Assembly: GCA_017470525.1 (NCBI GenBank)
Contig: JAFUYM010000048.1
Location: forward strand, 1-59,065
Length of the DNA stretch: 59,065 nt
Source of the DNA: Bacteroidaceae bacterium
GTDB lineage: Bacteria; Bacteroidota; Bacteroidia; Bacteroidales; Bacteroidaceae
Direction: 5' to 3'
The notes under the pieces are model-generated. The model had not been told where the DNA came from, did no database searches, and worked only from the letters and a program-made list of their open reading frames with translations. Positions 40,166-49,974 of the stretch are shown in pieces (the first letter of the stretch is position 1; each line of letters opens with the position of its first letter). A program made the position numbers and the translations under genes.

Positions 40166-41440
40166 ATGAAAGAATTAAAAGACATCAAGGTGGCAGTGGC
40201 AGGTACAGGATATGTAGGCTTGAGCATTGCCACCCTTTTAGCGCAGCACCATCAGGTGACTGCTGTCGATGTGATTCCTGAGAAAGTGGATCTAATTAAC
40301 AATAAGAAGTCACCCATTCAGGACGAATATATTGAAAAGTTTTTGGCAGAGAAGGACTTGAACCTGACAGCAACGCTCGATGGAAGAAAGGCTTACGCCG
40401 ATTCGGATTTTGTAGTGATTGCAGCCCCCACCAACTATGACCCCGTAAAGAATTACTTCGACACGTCGCATGTGGAGGAAGTCATCGACCTCGTGCTGGA
40501 GGTGAACCCTAATGCCGTGATGGTCATCAAATCGACCATTCCTGTAGGATATACAGAAGGACTTTACAAAAAATATGGCTATGCCATGAAGTTGCTCTTC
40601 TCACCTGAGTTCCTGCGCGAGAGCAAGGCACTGTACGACAACCTTTACCCTTCCCGCATCATCGTAGGTTCACCCAAACGTATCGAGGTGAAATATGCCG
40701 ACGAACTGCATGAGGCAGCCAACACTTTTGCGGCTCTTTTGCAGGAAGGAGCCCTCAAGGAAAACATTAACGTACTCCACATGGGACTCACCGAGGCTGA
40801 AGCCGTGAAACTTTTTGCCAACACCTATCTGGCGCTTCGTGTTTCCTATTTCAATGAACTCGACACTTATGCCGAGGTCAAGGGACTCGATGCACAAGCC
40901 ATCATTCAAGGTGTCGGTCTCGACCCACGTATCGGAACCCACTACAACAACCCGTCGTTTGGCTATGGTGGCTACTGCCTACCGAAGGACACGAAGCAGT
41001 TGCTGGCAAACTATCAGGACGTGCCACAAACAATGATGACAGCCATCGTGGAGAGCAATCGAACCCGCAAAGACTTCATTGCCGACCGCGTATTGCAAAT
41101 GGCTGGTTATTACAGTTACACCAACCGCATCCGCTGGAATCAAGACGAAGAAAAAGAAGTGGTCATCGGCGTGTTCCGACTCACGATGAAAAGCAACTCC
41201 GACAATTTCCGTCAGTCGTCCATCCAAGGCATCATGAAACGCATCAAAGCAAAAGGTGCCACCGTCATCATCTATGAACCGACACTGACCGACGGCACCA
41301 CATTCTTTGGTTCAAAAGTGGTGAACGATCTCACCAAATTCAAGGCACTCTCGCAAGCCATCATCGCGAACCGCTACGACACATGTCTGGACGACGTGCA
41401 GGAGAAAGTATATACAAGAGATATTTTTAGAAGAGATTAA
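40166..41440 (+). CDS. ugd: UDP-glucose 6-dehydrogenase / nucleotide-sugar dehydrogenase
   Basis: The 424-residue protein has the Rossmann motif [12 protein letters not shown] at 9-20, [22 protein letters not shown] and the catalytic cysteine C271 in [13 protein letters not shown]. It oxidises UDP-glucose to UDP-glucuronate with two NAD, a precursor for capsule and LPS sugars. Lengths and motifs fit the E. coli Ugd-like branch. It may be transcribed with the regulator gene 30 bases upstream. Ends in a strong hairpin. Confidence 0.9.
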   Translation: MKELKDIKVAVAGTGYVGLSIATLLAQHHQVTAVDVIPEKVDLINNKKSPIQDEYIEKFLAEKDLNLTATLDGRKAYADSDFVVIAAPTNYDPVKNYFDTSHVEEVIDLVLEVNPNAVMVIKSTIPVGYTEGLYKKYGYAMKLLFSPEFLRESKALYDNLYPSRIIVGSPKRIEVKYADELHEAANTFAALLQEGALKENINVLHMGLTEAEAVKLFANTYLALRVSYFNELDTYAEVKGLDAQAIIQGVGLDPRIGTHYNNPSFGYGGYCLPKDTKQLLANYQDVPQTMMTAIVESNRTRKDFIADRVLQMAGYYSYTNRIRWNQDEEKEVVIGVFRLTMKSNSDNFRQSSIQGIMKRIKAKGATVIIYEPTLTDGTTFFGSKVVNDLTKFKALSQAIIANRYDTCLDDVQEKVYTRDIFRRD

Positions 41441-41469
41441 GGAGATAGTTCCAAAGGGGCGGAAAACTT

Positions 41470-41510
41470 GGAGGGGCGGAAGACCACTGTCTATGGTCTT
41501 CCGCCCCTCC
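41470..41510. terminator. Terminator between ugd and gdhA
   Basis: GGAGGGGCGGAAGACCA (41470-41486) is the exact complement of 41494-41510; 7-base loop. It lies between convergent genes. AGGGGCGGAAAACTTGGA just upstream (41456-) partly repeats the left arm. Confidence 0.85.
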
Positions 41511-41515
41511 GGTAT

Positions 41516-42853
41516 TTATACAATCCCTTGTGCCATCATTGCCTTTGCCACCTTCATAAACCCTGCCACATTCGCGCCCTTCACATAATTCACGTACCCG
41601 TCGGGCTGCTTTCCATAGCGAACACATTGTTCATGAATGCCTTCCATAATGCCGTGCAAACGCTTGTCCACCTCCTCGGCTGACCAACTGAGATGCATTG
41701 CGTTTTGGCTCATCTCCAAGCCAGAAGTTGCCACTCCACCTGCATTCACAGCCTTGCCTGGTGCATAAAGCATCTTGGCATCGAGGAAAGCATCAATGGC
41801 TTCGGGAGTACAACCCATATTGCTGATTTCACCCACACAGGTACAGCCATTTTCAATAAGCATGCGGGCATCATCGCCATTCAACTCATTCTGAGTGGCA
41901 CATGGCAGAGCAATATCACACTTCACCTCCCATGGACGTTTGCCCTCCACGAAGGTACTACCAGAAAACTCTTCTGCATAAGGTTGGCACACATCATTGC
42001 CAGAGGCGCGAAGTTCCAGCATATAACGGATTTTCTCGTCATCCAATCCTGCAGGGTCGTAGATGTAGCCATCGGGACCACTAATGGTCACGACCTTTGC
42101 CCCCAACTGAGTGGCTTTCGTCGCCGCTCCCCATGCCACATTGCCAAAGCCACTGATAGCGATGGTCTTTCCTTGAATCTCGTAGCCGTGCGTCTGTAAC
42201 ATTTTCTGCACGAAATAAAGACCTCCAAAGCCAGTTGCCTCGGGGCGAACCAAACTACCGCCATATTCCAGTCCCTTGCCTGTAAGCACACCGCTCCAAT
42301 CGCGGGTCAATTTCTTATATTGACCAAAAAGGAAACCAATCTCACGGGCACCTACACCAATGTCACCTGCTGGCACATCCACCTCTGGACCAATGTAGCG
42401 ATAAAGTTCATTCATGAATGCTTGGCAGAAGCGCATCACTTCAGCCTCGCTCTTACCACGGATGCTAAAATCCGAACCGCCCTTACCACCACCCATCGGC
42501 AAGGTGGTGAGTGCATTCTTAAAGGTCTGCTCGAAACCGAGGAACTTCAAAATGCTGAGATTCACGGACGAATGGAACCGAAGGCCGCCCTTATAGGGAC
42601 CAATCGCACTATTAAACTGCACACGATAGCCAAGGTTCACTTGCACCTCACCTTTGTCATCTACCCACGGCACACGAAATGTGATGATGCGTTCAGGCTC
42701 GACCAAACGCTCAATGATTTTCGCCTTTTCAAACTCAGGATGCTGGTTATATACATCCTCAATGGAAATGAGTACTTCCTTCACGGCTTGCAAGTACTCC
42801 TGCTCGCCTGGATGCTTCTGCTCCAATTGAGCCATGACTTTCTGAATGTTCAT
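41516..42853 (-). CDS. gdhA: NADP-specific glutamate dehydrogenase
   Basis: The 445-residue product is the size of hexameric GdhA. YKGGLRFHSSVNLS, TTLPMGGGKGGSDF, the catalytic PAGDIGVGAREIG region and the nucleotide-binding SGFGNVAWGAATKA are in place. It aminates 2-oxoglutarate with NADPH, the main ammonia assimilation route in Bacteroidales. A promoter-like TAATTTTG is at 42914-42907. Confidence 0.95.
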   Translation of the reverse strand: MNIQKVMAQLEQKHPGEQEYLQAVKEVLISIEDVYNQHPEFEKAKIIERLVEPERIITFRVPWVDDKGEVQVNLGYRVQFNSAIGPYKGGLRFHSSVNLSILKFLGFEQTFKNALTTLPMGGGKGGSDFSIRGKSEAEVMRFCQAFMNELYRYIGPEVDVPAGDIGVGAREIGFLFGQYKKLTRDWSGVLTGKGLEYGGSLVRPEATGFGGLYFVQKMLQTHGYEIQGKTIAISGFGNVAWGAATKATQLGAKVVTISGPDGYIYDPAGLDDEKIRYMLELRASGNDVCQPYAEEFSGSTFVEGKRPWEVKCDIALPCATQNELNGDDARMLIENGCTCVGEISNMGCTPEAIDAFLDAKMLYAPGKAVNAGGVATSGLEMSQNAMHLSWSAEEVDKRLHGIMEGIHEQCVRYGKQPDGYVNYVKGANVAGFMKVAKAMMAQGIV

Positions 42854-42906
42854 AGTTTTGGTATTTTAGGTTAGTTAATAATGACAATTTGCAAGTTTTC
42901 ACGCTT

Positions 42907-42914
42907 CAAAATTA
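42907..42914 (-). promoter_or_regulatory. Promoter box of gdhA
   Basis: Minus-strand TAATTTTG, 54 bases before the ATG. Confidence 0.45.
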
Positions 42915-43041
42915 AAGATTTCCTGACATTACACCAAGTTTTTCCCATAAAATCAATCATTCTCCTTGCAAAATGACAAATGAAAAGAAATGTTGAAAGG
43001 TCGAGTTTACAAAATCAAGATTTTTTTAGTTCCCTATCATA

Positions 43042-43072
43042 TTGTCAACTCACATAAAATTCGTACCTTTGC
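43042..43072 (+). promoter_or_regulatory. Promoter of the GH67 gene
   Basis: TTG at 43042-43044 and TACCTTTGC at 43064-43072, 19 bases apart; 28 bases before the ATG at 43101. Confidence 0.65.
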
Positions 43073-43100
43073 AACTGTAAACCTAAAACGACAAATTTCC

Positions 43101-44972
43101 ATGAAACGAATCGCTGCCTGTTTCGCTCTTTTATTTATCTGCCACCTCCTGATGGCAGAAGGTTTTGAACTGCGTTTGCTCAACCATTGGGACAATCCTA
43201 ACGGAACCGTTGAGCGTGGCTATGCCGGACGCTCGATTTGGAAATGGGATGAAATTCCCACCAACAAGGCCCCGATGCCCCAAGCATTAAAGGCTCGTTA
43301 TGAGGAGTATGGTTTCATCAACAAGAGTTACGGAATCAATGGAACCGTACTCAACAACGTGAATGCCAAGCCTATTGCCCTCTCTACACCCATGCTGCTC
43401 AAGACTGCAAAAATTGCAGATATCCTGCGTCCATACGGTATCAAAGTTTATCTTTCCGTCAACTTCGCATCACCCAAAGCATTGGGCGATTTGGACACTG
43501 CTGACCCACTGGACGAGAAGGTACAGCAGTGGTGGAAAAAGAAGGTAAAAGAAATCTACCGATACATTCCCGACTTTGGCGGATTTCTCGTCAAAGCCAA
43601 CAGTGAAGGGGAGCCTGGTCCTATGGATTATGGTCGCACTCATGTAGATGGTGCCAATATGTTGGCAACGGCATTGAATCCCTATGGTGGCATTGTCATG
43701 TGGCGCGCTTTCGTCTATTCTGCCAAAGGGGATGACAGCCAAAAGACACCAGCCCAATTAGCATACGAGCATGACCGCGCCAATCAGGCATACGAAGAAT
43801 TCATTCGTTTCGATGGGCAATTCAACGACAATGTCATCATCCAAATCAAGAACGGACCCATTGACTTCCAGCCTCGCGAGGCAGTTTCTCCGCTCTTCTT
43901 CGGACTGAAAAAGACCAAGATGATGGTTGAGTTCCAAATAACTCAGGAGTACACAGGGGAGAGCATCCACACCTGTTTCCTGGCCCCGATGTGGCACGAG
44001 TTTTTCCAGACGTTGGGCATTGTGCAGAATGGTTCTTCCGTTCTTCCCAACCTCGTTGGCATGGCAGGTGTGGCGAACATCGGCGACAGTCCCAACTGGA
44101 CTGCCAACGACCTTGCGATGGCGAACTGGTATGCTTTTGGCCGCCTTGCCAATGACCCTAACACTCCTGCCAAAGAGATTGCCAAGGATTTTCTCACTGA
44201 TTATTACTGCACCGACCACCCTGGCTTTATCAGTCCTATGACACAACTTCTGCTCAAAAGCCGTGAGACGGTCGTGGACTATATGATGCCTCTGGGTTTG
44301 CACCACATCTTTGCGGGCAATCACCACTATGGTCCCGAACCATGGTATGCACCCAAAGGATGTCGCGAGGACTGGTTACCTCGATTCTACCATCGTGCTG
44401 ACTCCATCGGCATCGGGTTCAACCGCTCTGACCATGATGAACCTTGCGTGGCAGGCAATGTGGGTTCCAACAATGTGGGACAATACCCAGAGCCTTTGCG
44501 TACATTATATAATAATAGAGAAACGTGTCCCGAAAACCTGCTCCTGTGGTTCCATCATGTTCCATGGGATTACACCATGAGCAACGGGCTCTCCCTGTGG
44601 GATAACCTCTGCTACACTTACGACAGAGGGGTGCAGCAAGCCAACGATTTTGTAAAGACTTGGGAGGGAATGAAGAAATATCTCTTTGTGCAGGTGTCAC
44701 AAGACTCTTTTGTTGGCGACTTCAATGCACCGATGCGTAAAGACTACCCACGTGAACGTTACGAACAACAGTTGCAGCGATTCCAGCGTCAAGCAAAAGA
44801 TGCTCAATGGTGGCGCGATGCCTGTTTGCTCTACTTCCAGCAGTTCTCACATCGCCCCCTTCCTCCAGATAGTCCAGACTTCCAATACACCCTCGAACAG
44901 GTGAAAAACTACCACCTTAATATGGACAATTACACGGCTGCAGACCCAAGTCAATTGCCAACCGTGAAATAA
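43101..44972 (+). CDS. GH67 alpha-glucuronidase, secreted, lacking the usual N-terminal domain
   Basis: From the ATG at 43101 the product is 623 residues with a signal peptide (MKRIAACFALLFICHLLMA). Directly after it comes the GH67 barrel start LRLLNHWDNPNGTVERGYAGRSIW. In most GH67 enzymes (about 680-730 residues) this block is preceded by a ~120-residue N-terminal domain; here it is absent. The catalytic region is present: VKANSEGEPGPMDYGRTHVDGANML, MVEFQITQEYTGE and APMWHEF. GH67 removes 4-O-methylglucuronate from the non-reducing end xylose of xylo-oligosaccharides. An in-frame extension to 42990 does not encode the missing domain. Confidence 0.88.
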   Translation: MKRIAACFALLFICHLLMAEGFELRLLNHWDNPNGTVERGYAGRSIWKWDEIPTNKAPMPQALKARYEEYGFINKSYGINGTVLNNVNAKPIALSTPMLLKTAKIADILRPYGIKVYLSVNFASPKALGDLDTADPLDEKVQQWWKKKVKEIYRYIPDFGGFLVKANSEGEPGPMDYGRTHVDGANMLATALNPYGGIVMWRAFVYSAKGDDSQKTPAQLAYEHDRANQAYEEFIRFDGQFNDNVIIQIKNGPIDFQPREAVSPLFFGLKKTKMMVEFQITQEYTGESIHTCFLAPMWHEFFQTLGIVQNGSSVLPNLVGMAGVANIGDSPNWTANDLAMANWYAFGRLANDPNTPAKEIAKDFLTDYYCTDHPGFISPMTQLLLKSRETVVDYMMPLGLHHIFAGNHHYGPEPWYAPKGCREDWLPRFYHRADSIGIGFNRSDHDEPCVAGNVGSNNVGQYPEPLRTLYNNRETCPENLLLWFHHVPWDYTMSNGLSLWDNLCYTYDRGVQQANDFVKTWEGMKKYLFVQVSQDSFVGDFNAPMRKDYPRERYEQQLQRFQRQAKDAQWWRDACLLYFQQFSHRPLPPDSPDFQYTLEQVKNYHLNMDNYTAADPSQLPTVK

Positions 44973-44998
44973 AGAAAAAGTAAGCATGATGAAAAATC

Positions 44999-45077
44999 CT
45001 CAAAACCGACCTCGTCGACATCGGTCTTCCGACATCGACGAGGTCGGTTAATCGATGTCGACGAGGTCGATTTTGAG
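44999..45077. repeat. Three-armed palindromic repeat after GH67
   Basis: The left arm 44999-45024 can pair with 45029-45048 (ACCGACCTCGTCGA type stem) or with 45052-45077 (24 of 26 bases). The two pairings exclude each other. It lies between converging genes and may end transcription from either side. Confidence 0.7.
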
Positions 45078-45121
45078 AGTGTGAGTTCCCTTTTCCTTTT
45101 GCCCACACCTCTCTTTTCTAT

Positions 45122-46591
45122 TTATCGCAATTCTGGGATGTCTGGCTCGTATAAGCCTTCGGGATCTTCAGGATCATCATCAGGCTTTTTTCCGCCGTTG
45201 ATATCTACAGTGACGGTTCCATTTTCCTCCTCTACAATATTATTGATAATCTGTCCCAACGAACTCCCCGTATATACCGCATACGAAGCCATTTCCTTTA
45301 CTTGATTATCACCAGGATAGAGGTCACCGTGTGTTGACATCGCCCAAACGGAATCCACCCGAACTAATGCTGACACCAATTCCCCATCTGCTGGCACTAA
45401 CGTGATACGCTGATGGGAGGCATTGGTATTCACCGTATTGCCATTCCATGCTGATTGACTAAAATCTACATGTGTAATCATCAATCCGTGATTAGCACCA
45501 TACTGCACGTATTGTGTGCGGGTGATCCAACCGATATAACCATCTGCTCCAATATTTTGCCGATTCTCCAAGATGAAATATTCATTGGCATTTGCCTTGT
45601 TCACCACTTTATAACCCACACCCTCTTTCTCCAATGGCTCAATGGTCAGGCTATAAGCAGAATCAGGCTCCAACTCCACGAGTTTCTTCCATCCCAGAAA
45701 ATCTCGTTCGTATGCAGAAAGTCCAATCGGCATAAAACCTTGAATCTTATAACACCCAGAATCCATTACATCCCAGTAGTCCAATCCGTATGCCGAATAA
45801 TTCGTGTCGTAAAAGTCTGGTAATCCTAAACCATGACATAGTTCATGGATGCATGCCCCTATACCATCCATACTCCCTTTATACAATTCATTCGTGCAGC
45901 CATACGAACCAAAAGACACCGAAAAGCCCTCATCTTCGTCTTCCACCACATAGAGCGAAACACTTTCTTTAGGCCAAATGGCACCGCTCTCTATTCCTTT
46001 CTGATTTTGTCCATGACCAGCATAAATGAAAAACACAAAATCCACCACCCCATTACCATCATTGTCATATTGGCTCCAATCCACCTCGTTTTGCATCGCC
46101 AGTTTGCATGCCTCTCTCCAAAACTCGCTGATATGAATGTCCTTACGGCTTCCTTGGTCTTCACCGTAATAGGCAAATCCTTTCGAGAGCGTCACGGGTC
46201 CAATCACATCAAACTCAGGCGAAAATTGCCCGTCTGACTGCGAGCGGAAATACTCCTTGACTGAACAAAAAGAACCACATGGGGACACACCTTCACCTGC
46301 ATTATAAAAGTCCTGATATGCCACCTTGACTAACGAATCATTTTCAGCCGACGTGAAAGAAAGGTCCGCAAATTGCACCAAAATGACAGGTACCTTCGGC
46401 GAACCAACGCATCTCAAAGGAGCCGTTGCTATAGAACCAACACGATGTTGTCTTGATGTTGGCAACATACGAAAATCCGTCAGATTCTCTATGCGGCCAC
46501 GACGTTCCTCCATTTCGTGTTGTGCCATCAAGTAGGCAGGCATCCACAAAGATGCCATTACCAAAATAAACTGCTTTAAATATAGTTTCAT
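45122..46591 (-). CDS. M6-family (immune inhibitor A-like) secreted metallopeptidase
   Basis: The ATG at 46591 gives 489 residues with a signal peptide (LKQFILVMASLWMPAYLMA). The M6 pattern runs from VPVILVQFADLSF through DGNGVVDFVFFIYAGHGQ to the zinc site HELCHGLGLPDFYD and YWDVMDSGCY, where the histidine pair and the downstream residues bind zinc. The C-terminal ~170 residues are a beta domain ending in an Asp/Pro-rich tail (KKPDDDPEDPEG). It would degrade extracellular protein. The sensor gene's stop is 4 bases upstream, so the two are co-transcribed. Confidence 0.85.
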   Translation of the reverse strand: MKLYLKQFILVMASLWMPAYLMAQHEMEERRGRIENLTDFRMLPTSRQHRVGSIATAPLRCVGSPKVPVILVQFADLSFTSAENDSLVKVAYQDFYNAGEGVSPCGSFCSVKEYFRSQSDGQFSPEFDVIGPVTLSKGFAYYGEDQGSRKDIHISEFWREACKLAMQNEVDWSQYDNDGNGVVDFVFFIYAGHGQNQKGIESGAIWPKESVSLYVVEDEDEGFSVSFGSYGCTNELYKGSMDGIGACIHELCHGLGLPDFYDTNYSAYGLDYWDVMDSGCYKIQGFMPIGLSAYERDFLGWKKLVELEPDSAYSLTIEPLEKEGVGYKVVNKANANEYFILENRQNIGADGYIGWITRTQYVQYGANHGLMITHVDFSQSAWNGNTVNTNASHQRITLVPADGELVSALVRVDSVWAMSTHGDLYPGDNQVKEMASYAVYTGSSLGQIINNIVEEENGTVTVDINGGKKPDDDPEDPEGLYEPDIPELR

Positions 46592-46595
46592 ACTT

Positions 46596-49001
46596 CTATT
46601 CTTTATTCTTAGGGTGGGTTTCATGTTTAATGGCAGACATCACAATAACAACAATAAAGACTATCAACAACACATAGCCAAGAATGGCACCCATACTAAG
46701 CCATCCCGGAGGAGCAATTGTGACATAGAGCACAGCGGGCTCTCCTTCCCATACATCTGGATTATAACTTGCTTGCAATGTGATGCTATATTCTCCTGTC
46801 GAGAGGTTCGTCAATTGAATGGGCTGTGCTTTATCCGTCACGACCCAAGGGTCATCGGGCTTCAGCCGATAACGATACCACACGATGCTTCCATTCTTAT
46901 AGGAAGGTACGGCATAATCCAACCTAATTGTGTTCTGAGCATGAGGCAATGCCAATTCCTTTGTCAGGAACAATGTTTGGGTCAAAATACCAGTACTATC
47001 GCCTGGCGAAACGTACTGTCCATTTACATACAAGTGCAAGAAAAAAGGTTTCAATCGCTCACGAGAAAGAAAGAAGGAAGCCGGATTAAAACGCACCATT
47101 CCTTTGTAAGTACCAACATATACAATACCATCCTTATCTACGAAACTCGCTGAATAGTTCATATACTCTGTTGGCAAACCATTTGAGATCGTGGAGCGAT
47201 TAACCACCTTCTTATCAATGTTATAACTATAAAGACCATCGAAAGTTCCCAGCCACAAACGATGATGATGGTCTTCCACAATACTATTGATCGACTGGTG
47301 CATCAATCGTTCTGAGATATTGAGTGAATGCGTCTTCTTCGTCTTGTCGTCATAACTCATGAGTCCTCGGATATCCGTGCCTACCCAATACAAGCCTTTG
47401 GAATCTTCTGTAATAACTGTGACACACTTATAACTGAACGGTGTTTGCTCCGCCTTCCATTTCCCATTCTCTTGATAAATCTTCCACAAACCCTTGTCGA
47501 AGGTTGCCAACCACACATTCCCATGACGGTCTGCATACAGATGATGTGCATACATACCTGTCAAATCTGGCATCAGGTTGAACTCTTCCTTTTCCTCATC
47601 AAAAATATATACACCCGAAGCCGAAGAAGCCACAAAAATCGTACCGTTCTGCCGGCAAAGACTAATGCCACCAATGTTATGTCCCGTACTTGTCCGATTC
47701 GTCTTGCTATACCATTTCTTCAGCCGCATACTTTGTGTGTCAACAACATAAATACCTCTCATGATGGTTGACACCCACAAATCATCACCCACCATCATCA
47801 AACCCTGTACATTAAACGGCGGTGGAGTTTCTCCCCATGACACATTCGCCAGACGAAGTTCCTTCTTCTCACGGTCGAACAGGTACAAACCACCATCTTC
47901 CACACCCACCCAAAGGTTTCCGTGGTTATCACCACATATTTCACGCACGGCATCCACATCGTCCCTTTCACCTTTAGGCATGAAAACCGAGAAATTATGA
48001 GGGGACAAACTGATACGGTTCATGCCACCAAAGAATGTGCCTGCCCATACTCCGCCTTCTTCATCCTTATACAACGAATGTACAGCATTATCCGACAGCG
48101 AGTTGATAGCAGTGTGCGACTCACGAATGGCACTCACATGACCATCTTTCATCCGATATATGAGGATGCCACGCTCCGAACCAACCCATAAGTTTTCTCC
48201 ATCGGGCGTGATGGCTGTATGTGCCATAATCGGTTCTCCTTCATCATCACGCGCCATCAACAACTTCGATGTGAATTCTTCGGGAGAAAATAGGCACACA
48301 CCATCCGATGCTGTGGTCAATGCTAACATACCATTGTCCATTTCCGTAATACAAATCAGATTGGTGAACTTTTCCACCCCTTCGGGCTTCACCACATACG
48401 AGCGCAAGCGTCTATTCGGTGAGTCATACCGATAGAGCACACCACTATTATCGCCCATCCATACCGTGCCATCACGTGTGACTTTCATACAAAATGGTGC
48501 CACCAATCCATCACCAATAAGTTCTGCCTTTTTCTTCTTCACATCGACCATATATGGCCGCCCATTCATAATCGTCCACATATTTCCATCACCATCAAAC
48601 TGCATGGCAGACACCATCGGGTACTTCGGCACACCCTCAACCTGAAACTCCACCAACCGCTCCTTACTCAGTTCAAATATATAGATGCCACGTTTCGTTC
48701 CCACCCAAAAGCGTTCACCATTCTCTGGCGTAATCGTCGAGACCCTGCTATAAAAGCCACCAAGCCCTTCTTTGTCTGGGATGGAATACACATACGAATG
48801 TTCCCCATCGAACGCCACCAAGCCCGTCGATGTGCCAATCCACATAAATCCGTTTACCTGTGCAATACAAGTCGTACCGCGCACTTTCAAATCATCGCCT
48901 TTTCCGAAATTCTTGATGTGATACTCCTCTTGTGCCAACATTACCATTGCAGAAAGCACCATCACACCTATCATTAACATCTTCTTCATACCGTTTTTCA
49001 T
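46596..49001 (-). CDS. Reg_prop/Y_Y_Y propeller sensor protein without kinase domain
   Basis: The 801-residue product has a signal peptide and at least a dozen Reg_prop-type blades (e.g. GFMWIGTSTGLVAFDG, WVGTKRGIYIF, GGVWAGTFFGGMNRISL, NLWVGVEDGGLYLFD), followed by a Y_Y_Y beta-sandwich (about 690-765) and one C-terminal membrane helix (~770-790), ending in a short basic tail HETHPKNKE. This is the periplasmic half of a Bacteroidota hybrid two-component sensor; the kinase, receiver and DNA-binding parts are missing. It may signal through a separate kinase or be a co-receptor. It is co-transcribed with the M6 peptidase. Confidence 0.85.
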   Translation of the reverse strand: MKNGMKKMLMIGVMVLSAMVMLAQEEYHIKNFGKGDDLKVRGTTCIAQVNGFMWIGTSTGLVAFDGEHSYVYSIPDKEGLGGFYSRVSTITPENGERFWVGTKRGIYIFELSKERLVEFQVEGVPKYPMVSAMQFDGDGNMWTIMNGRPYMVDVKKKKAELIGDGLVAPFCMKVTRDGTVWMGDNSGVLYRYDSPNRRLRSYVVKPEGVEKFTNLICITEMDNGMLALTTASDGVCLFSPEEFTSKLLMARDDEGEPIMAHTAITPDGENLWVGSERGILIYRMKDGHVSAIRESHTAINSLSDNAVHSLYKDEEGGVWAGTFFGGMNRISLSPHNFSVFMPKGERDDVDAVREICGDNHGNLWVGVEDGGLYLFDREKKELRLANVSWGETPPPFNVQGLMMVGDDLWVSTIMRGIYVVDTQSMRLKKWYSKTNRTSTGHNIGGISLCRQNGTIFVASSASGVYIFDEEKEEFNLMPDLTGMYAHHLYADRHGNVWLATFDKGLWKIYQENGKWKAEQTPFSYKCVTVITEDSKGLYWVGTDIRGLMSYDDKTKKTHSLNISERLMHQSINSIVEDHHHRLWLGTFDGLYSYNIDKKVVNRSTISNGLPTEYMNYSASFVDKDGIVYVGTYKGMVRFNPASFFLSRERLKPFFLHLYVNGQYVSPGDSTGILTQTLFLTKELALPHAQNTIRLDYAVPSYKNGSIVWYRYRLKPDDPWVVTDKAQPIQLTNLSTGEYSITLQASYNPDVWEGEPAVLYVTIAPPGWLSMGAILGYVLLIVFIVVIVMSAIKHETHPKNKE

Positions 49002-49029
49002 CTATCCATTTGTTCTACAATATCGTCTT

Positions 49030-49827
49030 TTATTTTCCGCATCTCTGTCTCACCGCCTCATACATTAGCACTGCCGCACTCACACTCACATTCAGCGAAT
49101 CCTCCTTCCCCAACATCGGAATTCTGATATGAGCATCAGCCACCCGCCTCCATACATCCGTCAATCCCGTCGCCTCCGTTCCCATCACAATCGCAGTTGC
49201 TCCCTTCATGTCAGTATCATAATAAAGTTCTGAATCCTGCAATTGTGCCGTCAGAATCTTCACTCCGCGCTCTTTCAAAAATTTGATGCACTCTTCACTT
49301 CCACACACCACACAAGGCACCGTAAACACCGCTCCCACCGAACTCCGAATCAGATTTGGATTATACAAATCCGTCAACGCATCACACACCAACACAGCAT
49401 CCACACCAGCAGCATCTGCACTCCGCAGAATTGCTCCAAGATTTCCAGGTTTCTCCACACGTTCCACCACTACTACCAGTGCATCTTTTCTTAACTTCAA
49501 ATCCGCCAGTCTCAACTTTCGTTCCTTCACCACAGCCAACACATTTTCCGTTCCCCCTCTATAAGCCATTTTCTCATAAACCCCTCTCGTCACCTCCACC
49601 ACATGCTCCATCCCTACGGATGCAGAAATCTCATCATCATTCTCGTCTGCCTCTTCACACACATATACCCAATCCACCTCAAATCCTGCCTCCACACAAT
49701 GCTTCACCTCCCGTCGGCCTTCCACCACAAACAACCCCGTCCGCTTTCTCTCTGCCGACTTCTGCTGCAACGCCACCACCGCCTTCACTCGTGGGTTCTG
49801 GGTACTCGCTATTTTATATTCATTCAT
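49030..49827 (-). CDS. TrmH-family (SpoU) RNA 2'-O-methyltransferase
   Basis: The start at 49827 (MNEYKIASTQNPRVK) gives 265 residues. A short N-terminal RNA-binding domain (GLFVVEGRREVKHC) precedes the SPOUT knot: NLGAILRSADAAGVDAV, VMGTEATGL and IRIPMLGKEDSLNVSVSAAVLMYE, the three SpoU motifs. It would methylate a ribose in tRNA or rRNA; the specific target is not readable. The promoter box is at 49853-49845. The preceding sensor gene lies 28 bases downstream on the same strand, so read-through is possible. Confidence 0.92.
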   Translation of the reverse strand: MNEYKIASTQNPRVKAVVALQQKSAERKRTGLFVVEGRREVKHCVEAGFEVDWVYVCEEADENDDEISASVGMEHVVEVTRGVYEKMAYRGGTENVLAVVKERKLRLADLKLRKDALVVVVERVEKPGNLGAILRSADAAGVDAVLVCDALTDLYNPNLIRSSVGAVFTVPCVVCGSEECIKFLKERGVKILTAQLQDSELYYDTDMKGATAIVMGTEATGLTDVWRRVADAHIRIPMLGKEDSLNVSVSAAVLMYEAVRQRCGK

Positions 49828-49844
49828 ACGATTCATTTCGTAGT

Positions 49845-49853
49845 GCAAAGATA
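49845..49853 (-). promoter_or_regulatory. Promoter box of the TrmH-like gene
   Basis: Minus-strand TATCTTTGC, 18 bases before the ATG at 49827. Confidence 0.5.
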
Positions 49854-49974
49854 AAAACATCTTTCCACTTTCCGTACAGTTTTTTCACTTTTTTTTGTTT
49901 CCATCCCTTTTTTACGACAAATGCCACACTCTCATAGCACAAAATGCCAAAGGGAAAGAAGAATTCCGAAGAAT

